A stretch of 6,135 nucleotides of DNA. Source: an uncultured Bacteroides sp. GTDB taxonomy: Bacteria > Bacteroidota > Bacteroidia > Bacteroidales > Bacteroidaceae. Both the position numbers and the translations under genes were made by a program. Positions within the stretch are counted from its first letter, which is position 1; every line of letters begins with the position of its first letter. The notes below the pieces were generated by a model. That model did not search any database. It had not been told where the DNA came from and worked only from the letters and a program-made list of their open reading frames with translations. Location of the stretch: contig CAKUYM010000263.1 in the NCBI GenBank assembly GCA_934716785.1, positions 1-6,135 on the forward strand, given 5' to 3'. Below are positions 1 to 6,135 of this stretch, in pieces.

Positions 1-211
1 CAATTCCGATTGTTCCGGAAATATCTTTTTGTGTGACGAAAGTTTCAAGTTCGGAGACTTTTCCTTTCGTCTTGTACACATTCAACTGTTGATCATCGCT
101 AATCAGTGCTACCCCTGCGCTGTCATACCCACGATACTCCAATCGCTTCAGCCCCTTTATCAGAATGGGGTAGGCTTTTCTTTTACCAATATAACCTACT
201 ATTCCACACAT
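1..211 (-). CDS. glmS: Glucosamine-6-phosphate synthase (glutamine:fructose-6-phosphate aminotransferase), N-terminal part, cut by the window edge
   Basis: Reading the minus strand from the ATG at 211-209 gives 70 codons before the window ends. The protein begins MCGIVGYIG, and Cys2 becomes the N-terminal nucleophile of class II (Ntn) glutamine amidotransferases once Met1 is removed. Residues 24-33 carry the [10 protein letters not shown] block typical of GlmS. By family knowledge the enzyme makes glucosamine-6-phosphate and glutamate from fructose-6-phosphate and glutamine in the cytoplasm. This is the first step towards UDP-GlcNAc for peptidoglycan and lipid A. The rest of the glutaminase domain and both sugar-isomerase (SIS) domains lie outside the window. 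The start is fixed by the need for Cys at position 2. No Shine-Dalgarno sequence precedes it; the leader is A/T-rich. It is transcribed divergently from gltB. A purF- or asnB-type amidotransferase is less likely because the sequence after Cys2 follows GlmS closely. Confidence 0.95.
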   Translation of the reverse strand, partial: MCGIVGYIGKRKAYPILIKGLKRLEYRGYDSAGVALISDDQQLNVYKTKGKVSELETFVTQKDISGTIGI

Positions 212-240
212 AATTATGATATTTTATTTCATTTCGGGCG

Positions 241-273
241 CAAATATACATATTTCAAATAACATAAAGACAA
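241..273 (-). promoter_or_regulatory. Probable Bacteroides-type promoter for glmS
   Basis: On the minus strand, TATATTTG at 248-241 matches the Bacteroidota primary-sigma -7 consensus TAnnTTTG exactly. A TTG at 273-271 lies 22 nt upstream and could serve as a degenerate -33 element (consensus TTTG or TTG), although the spacing is slightly long. Transcription would begin near 234, leaving a leader of only about 23 nt before the glmS ATG. The -7 match is seen directly; use as a promoter is inferred from its position. Confidence 0.6.
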
Positions 274-401
274 CGAATTCCATATTTATTTGACAAAAAC
301 CCACAAAAAAGTTATAAACATATCAAAAAGTTAAATAATATAGTATTTTTATTGCAAAACAGATAAATTACAATCAGCTTTAAAATACAGATGTCAGAGT
401 A

Positions 402-445
402 ACAAATTAAAAGCAATCAAAATGCTTTTGATTACAAATTAAAAG
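402..445. repeat. 12-bp direct repeat flanking a perfect palindrome; candidate operator
   Basis: ACAAATTAAAAG occurs exactly at 402-413 and again at 434-445, a period of 32 bp or about three helical turns. The 20-bp interval between them contains AATCAAAA (415-422), TGC (423-425) and TTTTGATT (426-433), an inverted repeat with perfect 8-bp arms. The block lies about 70 bp upstream of the gltB -7 element. Such an arrangement suits a dimeric regulator binding site or cooperative sites, but base composition makes chance repeats of A/T words easier here. The repeats are seen directly; an operator role is inferred. Confidence 0.45.
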
Positions 446-516
446 ATACGGAAATACATCCGGCATTTTATGTCACAGAAAGATTTAAATTCACTATCAT
501 TATGAAATTAAATACT

Positions 517-524
517 TATTTTTG
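517..524 (+). promoter_or_regulatory. Probable -7 promoter element of gltB
   Basis: TATTTTTG matches the Bacteroidota TAnnTTTG -7 consensus exactly. It would place the transcription start near 531 and give a 5' leader of about 47 nt before the gltB ATG. No good TTTG or TTG -33 element is found about 20 nt upstream, so the promoter may be weak on its own or need an activator. The last bases overlap the perfect palindrome TTTTGCAAAA at 520-529, which could be a binding site but also partly reflects the consensus itself. Confidence 0.55.
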
Positions 525-577
525 CAAAACATTTTGATACTTCAAATAGGTATTACCATACAATAAAGATAGTAATA

Positions 578-3500
578 ATGAAGAAACAAGAACTTTTTAA
601 CAACGAAGCAAAAGGATTCCCTTACCAACAGCAGCCCCGGCAAGCGGGCTTGTACGATGCGGCATACGAGCATGATGCCTGCGGTGTTGGTATGTTGGTA
701 AACATTCATGGAGAAAAGTCACACGACATTGTTGAGTCGGCTTTAAAGGTATTGGAGAATATGCGCCACCGTGGCGCCGAGGGTGCGGACAACAAGACCG
801 GAGACGGGGCAGGTATCATGCTGCAAATTCCGCACGAGTTTATTTTATTACAAGGTATCCCCGTCCCCGAAAAGGGACGTTACGGCACCGGTCTGCTTTT
901 TCTGCCGAAAGATGAAAAAGCACAGTCGGCTATTTTGAGTATCGTTATCGAAGAGATAGAAAAAGAAGGGCTCACGCTGATGCACCTGCGCAATGTGCCC
1001 ACCTGCCCGGAGATATTGGGCGAAGCGGCTTTGGCCAACGAACCGGACATCAAACAGATATTCGTCACGGGATTTACGGAGACGGAGACTGCCGACCGCA
1101 AACTGTATCTGATCCGTAAGAGGATAGAGAATAAAATCAGAACGTCATCCATCCCGTCAAAGGAGGATTTTTATGTCGTTTCGCTCTCTACCAAGAACAT
1201 TATATATAAAGGTATGCTTTCGTCGTTGCAGTTGCGCAACTATTATCCCGACTTGACGAACAGCTACTTTACCAGCGGACTGGCTTTGGTGCATTCGCGT
1301 TTCAGCACCAACACATTCCCTACCTGGGGACTGGCGCAGCCGTTCCGCCTATTGGCACACAACGGAGAGATCAACACCATCCGCGGCAACCGCGGATGGA
1401 TGGAAGCCCGCGAGAGTGTACTCTCCACTCCTACGCTCGGAGACATCAAGGAGATTCGCCCTATCATACAGCCGGGCATGAGCGACAGCGCCTCATTGGA
1501 CAATGTACTGGAGTTTCTCGTAATGTCCGGACTGAGCCTTCCGCATGCCATGGCAATGCTTGTGCCGGAGTCTTTCAATGAGAAGAATCCTATCAGCGAG
1601 GACCTGAAAGCATTCTACGAATACCACTCCATCCTGATGGAGCCGTGGGACGGACCTGCCGCCCTGCTGTTCAGCGACGGACGTTTTGCGGGCGGCATGC
1701 TCGACCGCAACGGTCTGCGCCCCGCCCGCTACCTGATTACGAAAAATGACATGATGGTGGTGGCTTCGGAAGTAGGTGTCATGGATTTCGATCCGGGAGA
1801 TATCAAAGAAAAGGGACGGTTGCAGCCGGGCAAAATCATATTGGTAGATACGGAGAAAGGTGAAATATATTATGACGGTGAGCTGAAGAGACAGTTGGCG
1901 GAGGCTAAACCATACCGCACTTGGCTCTCTACCAACCGTATCGAACTGGACGAACTGAAGAGCGGACGTAAAGTGTCTCATCAGGTGGAGAACTACGACC
2001 GGATGCTACGCACTTTCGGCTATTCGAAAGAGGATATCGAGAAACTGATTATGCCTATGGCAAGCACCGGAGCCGAACCCATCAATTCAATGGGCAACGA
2101 CACTCCGCTGGCTGTTCTGTCAGACAGGCCGCAGTTGCTTTACAACTATTTCCGCCAGCAGTTCGCACAGGTCACCAACCCGCCTATCGACCCGTTGCGT
2201 GAGGAATTGGTGATGTCATTGACGGAGTATATCGGTGCCGTGGGCATGAATATCCTGACACCGAACGAGAGCCACTGCAAGATGGTGCGCCTCAACCACC
2301 CTATCTTAAGCAATACGCAACTGGATATTCTGTGCAACATCCGCTACAAAGGATTTAAGACCGTGAAGCTGCCGATGCTTTTTGAAGCGGCGAAAGGCAA
2401 AGCCGGATTGCAGGAAGCCCTGAACGGACTCTGCAAGATGGCGGAAGAATCCGTGACGGAAGGCGTGAACTATATCATCCTGAGCGACCGCGATGTGGAT
2501 GTCGCTCATGCGGTAATTCCGTCTCTGCTGGCTGTAAGCGCCGTGCACCACCACTTGGTGTCCGTAGGCAAGCGTGTGCAGACCGCCTTGGTGGTAGAGA
2601 GCGGCGAAATACGCGAGGTGATGCACGCAGCCCTGTTGCTCGGCTTCGGAGCAAGCGCACTGAATCCGTACATGGCATTTGCCGTACTCGACAAACTGGT
2701 GGAAAGCAAAGACATCCAGTTGGATTACGCCACGGCAGAAAAGAATTATATCAAATCCATCTGCAAGGGTCTGTTCAAGATTATGAGCAAGATGGGTATC
2801 TCTACCATCCGTTCATACCGCGGAGCGAAGATTTTCGAAGCCATCGGTCTGAGCGAGGAGTTGAGCAAGGCTTATTTCGGAGGACTCGGCTCGCCCATCG
2901 GCGGCATCCGTCTGGAGGAGATTGCCAAAGATGCCATCGCTTTTCATAAAGAAGGATTCGATGAAGCGGAGAACGGACATTCCCGGCTTCTTAAAAATAA
3001 CGGATTGTATTCCTTCCGTAAGGACGGAGAGAAGCATGCTTGGAATCCCGAGACCATCAGTACGCTGCAATTGGCTACCCGATTGGGGAGCTACAAGAAA
3101 TTCAAGGAGTACACGCACTTGGTGGACGAGAAGGAGAAACCTATCTTCCTGCGTGATTTCTTAGGATTCCGCCGCAACCCCATCTCCATCGACCAAGTGG
3201 AACCGGTAGAGAATATTTTGCGCCGTTTTGTTACAGGTGCCATGTCTTTCGGCTCTATCAGTAAAGAGGCTCACGAAGCCATGGCCATTGCCATGAACAA
3301 GATTCACGGGCGCAGCAACACCGGTGAGGGTGGCGAAGACTCCGCCCGTTTCCAACCGCTACCGGATGGCAGTTCTATGCGAAGCGCCATCAAGCAGGTG
3401 GCTTCGGGACGTTTCGGCGTTACAGCCGAATATTTGGTGAATGCGGATGAGATTCAGATAAAGGTTGCACAAGGGGCCAAGCCGGGTGAAGGTGGACAAC

Positions 3501-5134
3501 TTCCGGGATTCAAGGTCAATGAGGTAATTGCCAAGACACGGCATTCCATTCCCGGAATTTCCCTAATTTCTCCCCCGCCCCATCATGACATTTATTCAAT
3601 CGAGGACTTGGCGCAATTGATATTCGACTTGAAGAATGTCAATCCGCAGGCGAAGATTAGTGTGAAGTTGGTTGCAGAAAGTGGTGTGGGCACGATTGCC
3701 GCAGGTGTGGCAAAGGCCAAGGCGGACTTAATCGTTATCTCCGGTGCCGAAGGCGGTACGGGTGCCTCTCCCGCCTCTTCCATCCGCTATGCGGGCATCT
3801 CTCCCGAATTGGGATTGAGCGAGACACAGCAAACGTTGGTTCTGAACGGCCTGCGCGGACAGGTAACCTTGCAAGTGGACGGGCAGTTGAAAACCGGACG
3901 GGATGTCATCCTGATGGCGCTGATGGGAGCCGAGGAGTATGGTTTCGCCACCTCCGCACTGATTGTATTGGGTTGTGTGATGATGCGCAAATGCCATCAG
4001 AATACGTGTCCCGTGGGAGTTGCCACACAAAACGAGGAGTTGCGCAAACGCTTCCGCGGACGCAGTGAATATTTAATCAACTTCTTCACGTTCCTGGCGC
4101 AGGAAGTGCGCGAGCATCTGGCAGAAATGGGATTCACCCGAATGGATGATATCATCGGCCGCACGGACTTGATTGAGCGCAAACCGAAGGAGGACGACCC
4201 GAATCCGAAGCATGCGCTGATAGACTTCAGCAGGATGCTGGCACGTATCGACAACTCCGCTGCCATCCGCCACGTCATCGATCAGGAGCATGGAATTTCC
4301 ACCGTGAAGGATGTGGCTATCATTGATGCCGCCCAAGAGGCCATCGAGCATGAGAAGGAAGTTTCTCTGGAATATACGATTGCGAATACAGACCGCGCGA
4401 TAGGCGCCATGCTTTCCGGAGTAATAGCGAAGAAGTATGGCGCGAAGGGATTGCCGGAACATACGTTGAACGTTAGGTTCAAAGGCTCGGCAGGCCAGTC
4501 TTTCGGAGCGTTCCTTGTGCCGGGTGTCAACTTCAAGCTGGAAGGAGAAGCCAACGACTATTTAGGCAAGGGGCTGAGCGGCGGACGTATCGCCGTGCTT
4601 CCTCCGATACGCAGCAACTTCGAGGCTGAGAAGAATACAATAGCGGGCAACACGCTGCTCTATGGCGCCACCGGCGGAGAGGTGTATATCAACGGACGAG
4701 TAGGCGAACGTTTTGCCGTGCGCAACTCGGGAGCCATTGCCGTAGTGGAGGGCGTGGGTGACCACTGCTGCGAGTATATGACCGGCGGACGTGTAGTGGT
4801 GCTCGGACAGACCGGACGCAACTTCGCAGCCGGTATGAGCGGCGGCGTGGCATACGTATGGAACAAGGAGGGCAACTTCGATTATTTCTGCAACATGGAG
4901 ATGGTGGAATTGTCTCTTATCGAGGAGGCGGGATACCGGAAAGAGTTGCACGAACTGATTCGCCAGCACTATCTGTATACGGGTTCCAAACTGGCACGGA
5001 CGATGCTCGATGACTGGAACCGCTATGCCGACCAATTCATCCAGGTAGTGCCTATCGAATACAAGAAGGTGCTGCAGGAAGAGCAGATGAGAAAGTTGCA
5101 GCAGAAAATTGCAGACATGCAGAGAGACTATTAG
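578..5134 (+). CDS. gltB: Glutamate synthase (GOGAT), large alpha subunit
   Basis: Complete, 1518 residues, within the usual bacterial range of about 1480-1530. The enzyme converts glutamine plus 2-oxoglutarate to two glutamates in the cytoplasm, with electrons supplied by GltD. The amidotransferase domain spans roughly 35-455: Cys35 in ACGVG is the nucleophile, supported by RHRGA (63-67), GDGAG (75-79), HSRFSTN (239-245), HNGEINT (261-267) and DRNGLRP (376-382). A central linking domain follows (about 457-815), with GNDTPL at 506-511 and NPPIDPLRE at 534-542. The FMN synthase barrel (about 820-1237) shows MSFGS from 889, TGEGGED (915-921), PGEGGQLPG (969-977), PPPHHD (999-1004) and GAEGGTGA (1056-1063). 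Cys1133, Cys1139 and Cys1144 form the C-x5-C-x4-C 3Fe-4S ligand set. The C-terminal beta-helix has GSAGQSFG (1303-1310) and CEYMTGG (1398-1404). The 34 residues before Cys35 should be removed as a propeptide. An in-frame stop at 509-511 with no other start codon before 578 fixes the start; the Shine-Dalgarno is weak. All key residues are present. Confidence 0.98.
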   Translation: MKKQELFNNEAKGFPYQQQPRQAGLYDAAYEHDACGVGMLVNIHGEKSHDIVESALKVLENMRHRGAEGADNKTGDGAGIMLQIPHEFILLQGIPVPEKGRYGTGLLFLPKDEKAQSAILSIVIEEIEKEGLTLMHLRNVPTCPEILGEAALANEPDIKQIFVTGFTETETADRKLYLIRKRIENKIRTSSIPSKEDFYVVSLSTKNIIYKGMLSSLQLRNYYPDLTNSYFTSGLALVHSRFSTNTFPTWGLAQPFRLLAHNGEINTIRGNRGWMEARESVLSTPTLGDIKEIRPIIQPGMSDSASLDNVLEFLVMSGLSLPHAMAMLVPESFNEKNPISEDLKAFYEYHSILMEPWDGPAALLFSDGRFAGGMLDRNGLRPARYLITKNDMMVVASEVGVMDFDPGDIKEKGRLQPGKIILVDTEKGEIYYDGELKRQLAEAKPYRTWLSTNRIELDELKSGRKVSHQVENYDRMLRTFGYSKEDIEKLIMPMASTGAEPINSMGNDTPLAVLSDRPQLLYNYFRQQFAQVTNPPIDPLREELVMSLTEYIGAVGMNILTPNESHCKMVRLNHPILSNTQLDILCNIRYKGFKTVKLPMLFEAAKGKAGLQEALNGLCKMAEESVTEGVNYIILSDRDVDVAHAVIPSLLAVSAVHHHLVSVGKRVQTALVVESGEIREVMHAALLLGFGASALNPYMAFAVLDKLVESKDIQLDYATAEKNYIKSICKGLFKIMSKMGISTIRSYRGAKIFEAIGLSEELSKAYFGGLGSPIGGIRLEEIAKDAIAFHKEGFDEAENGHSRLLKNNGLYSFRKDGEKHAWNPETISTLQLATRLGSYKKFKEYTHLVDEKEKPIFLRDFLGFRRNPISIDQVEPVENILRRFVTGAMSFGSISKEAHEAMAIAMNKIHGRSNTGEGGEDSARFQPLPDGSSMRSAIKQVASGRFGVTAEYLVNADEIQIKVAQGAKPGEGGQLPGFKVNEVIAKTRHSIPGISLISPPPHHDIYSIEDLAQLIFDLKNVNPQAKISVKLVAESGVGTIAAGVAKAKADLIVISGAEGGTGASPASSIRYAGISPELGLSETQQTLVLNGLRGQVTLQVDGQLKTGRDVILMALMGAEEYGFATSALIVLGCVMMRKCHQNTCPVGVATQNEELRKRFRGRSEYLINFFTFLAQEVREHLAEMGFTRMDDIIGRTDLIERKPKEDDPNPKHALIDFSRMLARIDNSAAIRHVIDQEHGISTVKDVAIIDAAQEAIEHEKEVSLEYTIANTDRAIGAMLSGVIAKKYGAKGLPEHTLNVRFKGSAGQSFGAFLVPGVNFKLEGEANDYLGKGLSGGRIAVLPPIRSNFEAEKNTIAGNTLLYGATGGEVYINGRVGERFAVRNSGAIAVVEGVGDHCCEYMTGGRVVVLGQTGRNFAAGMSGGVAYVWNKEGNFDYFCNMEMVELSLIEEAGYRKELHELIRQHYLYTGSKLARTMLDDWNRYADQFIQVVPIEYKKVLQEEQMRKLQQKIADMQRDY

Positions 5135-5170
5135 ATTTACAATTTGACTATTTACAATTTACGATTCAAA
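5135..5170 (+). repeat. gltB-gltD spacer built of ATTTAC-type tandem units
   Basis: The whole 36-nt spacer divides into ATTTACA (5135-5141), ATTTGACT (5142-5149), ATTTACA (5150-5156), ATTTACG (5157-5163) and ATTCAAA (5164-5170): four heptads and one octamer. ATTTACAATTT is repeated exactly at 5135-5145 and 5150-5160. Nothing resembling a Shine-Dalgarno sequence precedes the gltD ATG, and no terminator is visible, so gltB and gltD are very probably cotranscribed. My recollection is that similar ATTTACR strings occur between genes in Bacteroides genomes; that is unchecked here. Confidence 0.6.
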
Positions 5171-6135
5171 ATGGGAGATCCTAAAGCATTTCTAAATATA
5201 CCTCGACAAGAGGCGGGATACCGTCCTGTGAGCGAGCGAATCACTGACTTCAGTCAGGTTGAACAGACATTGAATACAAACAGCCGGAAGTTGCAGGCTT
5301 CCCGCTGCATGGATTGCGGGGTGCCTTTCTGCCACTGGGCATGCCCGATAGGAAACAAACAACCCGAATGGCAGGATGCCTTGTACAAGGGCAAATGGAA
5401 AGAGGCGTATGAGATATTGTCGTCCACTTGTGACTTTCCGGAATTCACGGGACGTATCTGCCCTGCCCTTTGCGAGAAGTCGTGCGTACTGAAATTGTCG
5501 TGCGACCAGCCGGTGACGATTCGTGAGAATGAGGCGGCTATCGTTGAGGCGGCTTTCCGCGAAGGATATATCCAGGTACAGACTCCTAAAAGAAACGGGA
5601 AAAAGGTAGCGGTGATAGGTACAGGACCTGCCGGATTGGTTGCCGCCAACCGATTGAACCTGATGGGATACAGCGTCACACTGATGGATAAGAACGAAGC
5701 GCCCGGCGGGCTGCTGCGCTATGGCATCCCCAACTTCAAGCTGGACAAGAATGTGATTGACCGCCGCATGAATATATTGGCGGCGGAAGGCATCAAGTTT
5801 GAAATGGGAACGGATATTGATGTCAACCATCTGCCGGAAGGGTTCGATGCTTATTGTGTCTGTACAGGAACACCGACAGCACGTGATTTGAGCATTCCGG
5901 GAAGGGAACTGAAAGGCATCTACTTCGCTCTTGAGATGCTGGCTCAGCAGAACAGGATTCTGGCGGGACAGACTTTCCCGAAGGAGCAACTGGTGAACGC
6001 CAAGGGCAAAAAGGTGCTTGTGATCGGTGGTGGAGATACCGGTTCGGATTGTATCGGAACCAGTGTACGCCAGGGTGCCGTCAGTGTCACTCAAATTGAA
6101 ATCATGCCCCAACCGCCCGTAGGACATAATCCGGC
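5171..6135 (+). CDS. gltD: Glutamate synthase, small beta subunit (NADPH-type), N-terminal part, cut by the window edge
   Basis: The ATG at 5171 opens a frame that reaches the window end after 321 codons plus 2 nt; family members have about 450-490 residues, so the C-terminal third is missing. GltD oxidises NAD(P)H and passes electrons through FAD and Fe-S clusters to GltB. The N-terminal Fe-S domain has Cys46, Cys49, Cys54 and Cys58 (C-x2-C-x4-C-x3-C-P) and a second set at Cys97, Cys101 and Cys105, with Cys111 following; these supply ligands for two low-potential 4Fe-4S clusters. The FAD-binding Rossmann motif GTGPAG is at 150-155, followed by GGLLRYGIP at 179-187. The NAD(P)H-binding motif GGGDTGSDC is at 286-294. 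The gene starts 36 nt after the gltB stop, as expected for an operon. Related Fe-S flavoproteins (dihydropyrimidine dehydrogenase or NfnB-like) share this fold, but adjacency to gltB settles the assignment. No Shine-Dalgarno is seen; the start is chosen because the protein begins at the usual family position. Confidence 0.96.
   Translation, partial: MGDPKAFLNIPRQEAGYRPVSERITDFSQVEQTLNTNSRKLQASRCMDCGVPFCHWACPIGNKQPEWQDALYKGKWKEAYEILSSTCDFPEFTGRICPALCEKSCVLKLSCDQPVTIRENEAAIVEAAFREGYIQVQTPKRNGKKVAVIGTGPAGLVAANRLNLMGYSVTLMDKNEAPGGLLRYGIPNFKLDKNVIDRRMNILAAEGIKFEMGTDIDVNHLPEGFDAYCVCTGTPTARDLSIPGRELKGIYFALEMLAQQNRILAGQTFPKEQLVNAKGKKVLVIGGGDTGSDCIGTSVRQGAVSVTQIEIMPQPPVGHNP

Larger units (their letters stand above)
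212..577. other. A/T-rich divergent intergenic region between glmS and gltB
   Basis: This 366-bp stretch is strikingly A/T-rich compared with the flanking genes, and I see no coding region in it. It holds -7 elements pointing towards both genes, a 12-bp direct repeat around a palindrome (402-445), and two copies of TTGCAAAACA (352-361 and 522-531). Related A-rich words also recur near 304-314 and 324-333 (CAAAAAAGTTA and CAAAAAGTTA). No intrinsic terminator, tRNA or recognisable riboswitch was found. A glmS ribozyme is not expected here: that element is known from Firmicutes, and the glmS leader is too short to hold it if the proposed promoter is right. Confidence 0.8.

Noticed and set aside
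29..262. 77-codon plus-strand open frame
   Set aside because: It lies opposite the glmS N-terminus, whose minus-strand translation is an unmistakable amidotransferase start, and its own product has no recognisable features.
415..433. Palindrome as an intrinsic terminator
   Set aside because: The stem is only 8 bp and almost all A/T, is not followed by a T-tract on the plus strand, and lies between divergent genes where no transcript needs to end.
1397..1398. Adjacent cysteines before EYMTGG in GltB as an extra metal site
   Set aside because: The position next to the conserved Cys varies in the family and there is no further cysteine cluster nearby, so a new metal site is not supported.
1493..1981. 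162-codon minus-strand open frame, and several similar ones inside gltB
   Set aside because: They overlap a fully conserved GltB coding sequence, have low-complexity or unfamiliar products, and lack promoters or leaders of their own.
5138..5146. TACAATTTG as an internal promoter for gltD
   Set aside because: It resembles TAnnTTTG but has three bases between TA and TTTG instead of two, and no -33 element is evident. It is better explained by the heptad repeats.
5192..6127. 311-codon minus-strand open frame covering gltD
   Set aside because: It is codon-aligned with gltD on the opposite strand. Its stop is the complement of the CTA codon at gltD residue 8, and it stays open because gltD avoids TTA, CTA and TCA codons after that point. 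It is a codon-usage shadow.

Overview
The window looks like chromosomal housekeeping DNA from a member of Bacteroidota, most likely a Bacteroides-like gut anaerobe. Three things support this. Both divergent genes have TAnnTTTG-type -7 promoter elements instead of a sigma70 -10 box. None of the three starts has a convincing Shine-Dalgarno sequence, and the leaders are A/T-rich. The encoded proteins also read like Bacteroides homologues. The species cannot be fixed from this sequence.

Layout: positions 1-211 (minus strand) hold the first 70 codons of glmS, which runs off the left edge. Positions 212-577 are an A/T-rich divergent regulatory region with a promoter for each gene and some repeat structure. 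Positions 578-5134 hold complete gltB, the glutamate synthase large subunit (1518 aa). A 36-nt spacer made of short ATTTAC-type tandem units follows. Positions 5171-6135 hold the first 321 codons of gltD, the small subunit, which runs off the right edge.

How the genes work together: GltB and GltD form NADPH-type glutamate synthase (GOGAT). GltD passes electrons from NAD(P)H through FAD and Fe-S centres to FMN and the 3Fe-4S cluster in GltB. GltB hydrolyses glutamine and uses the ammonia to aminate 2-oxoglutarate. GlmS, transcribed the other way from the same intergenic region, is another glutamine-consuming enzyme with the same N-terminal-Cys amidotransferase fold and starts amino-sugar synthesis for the cell envelope. 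The intergenic region therefore lies between two major users of glutamine amide nitrogen.

No mobile element, CRISPR array, tRNA, rRNA or obviously new system is visible. The points most worth a second look are small: a 12-bp direct repeat bracketing a perfect palindrome in the divergent region; a heptad-repeat spacer between gltB and gltD; and the fact that this spacer is open and keeps gltD in frame with gltB, so only one TAG separates them from a fused GOGAT polypeptide.
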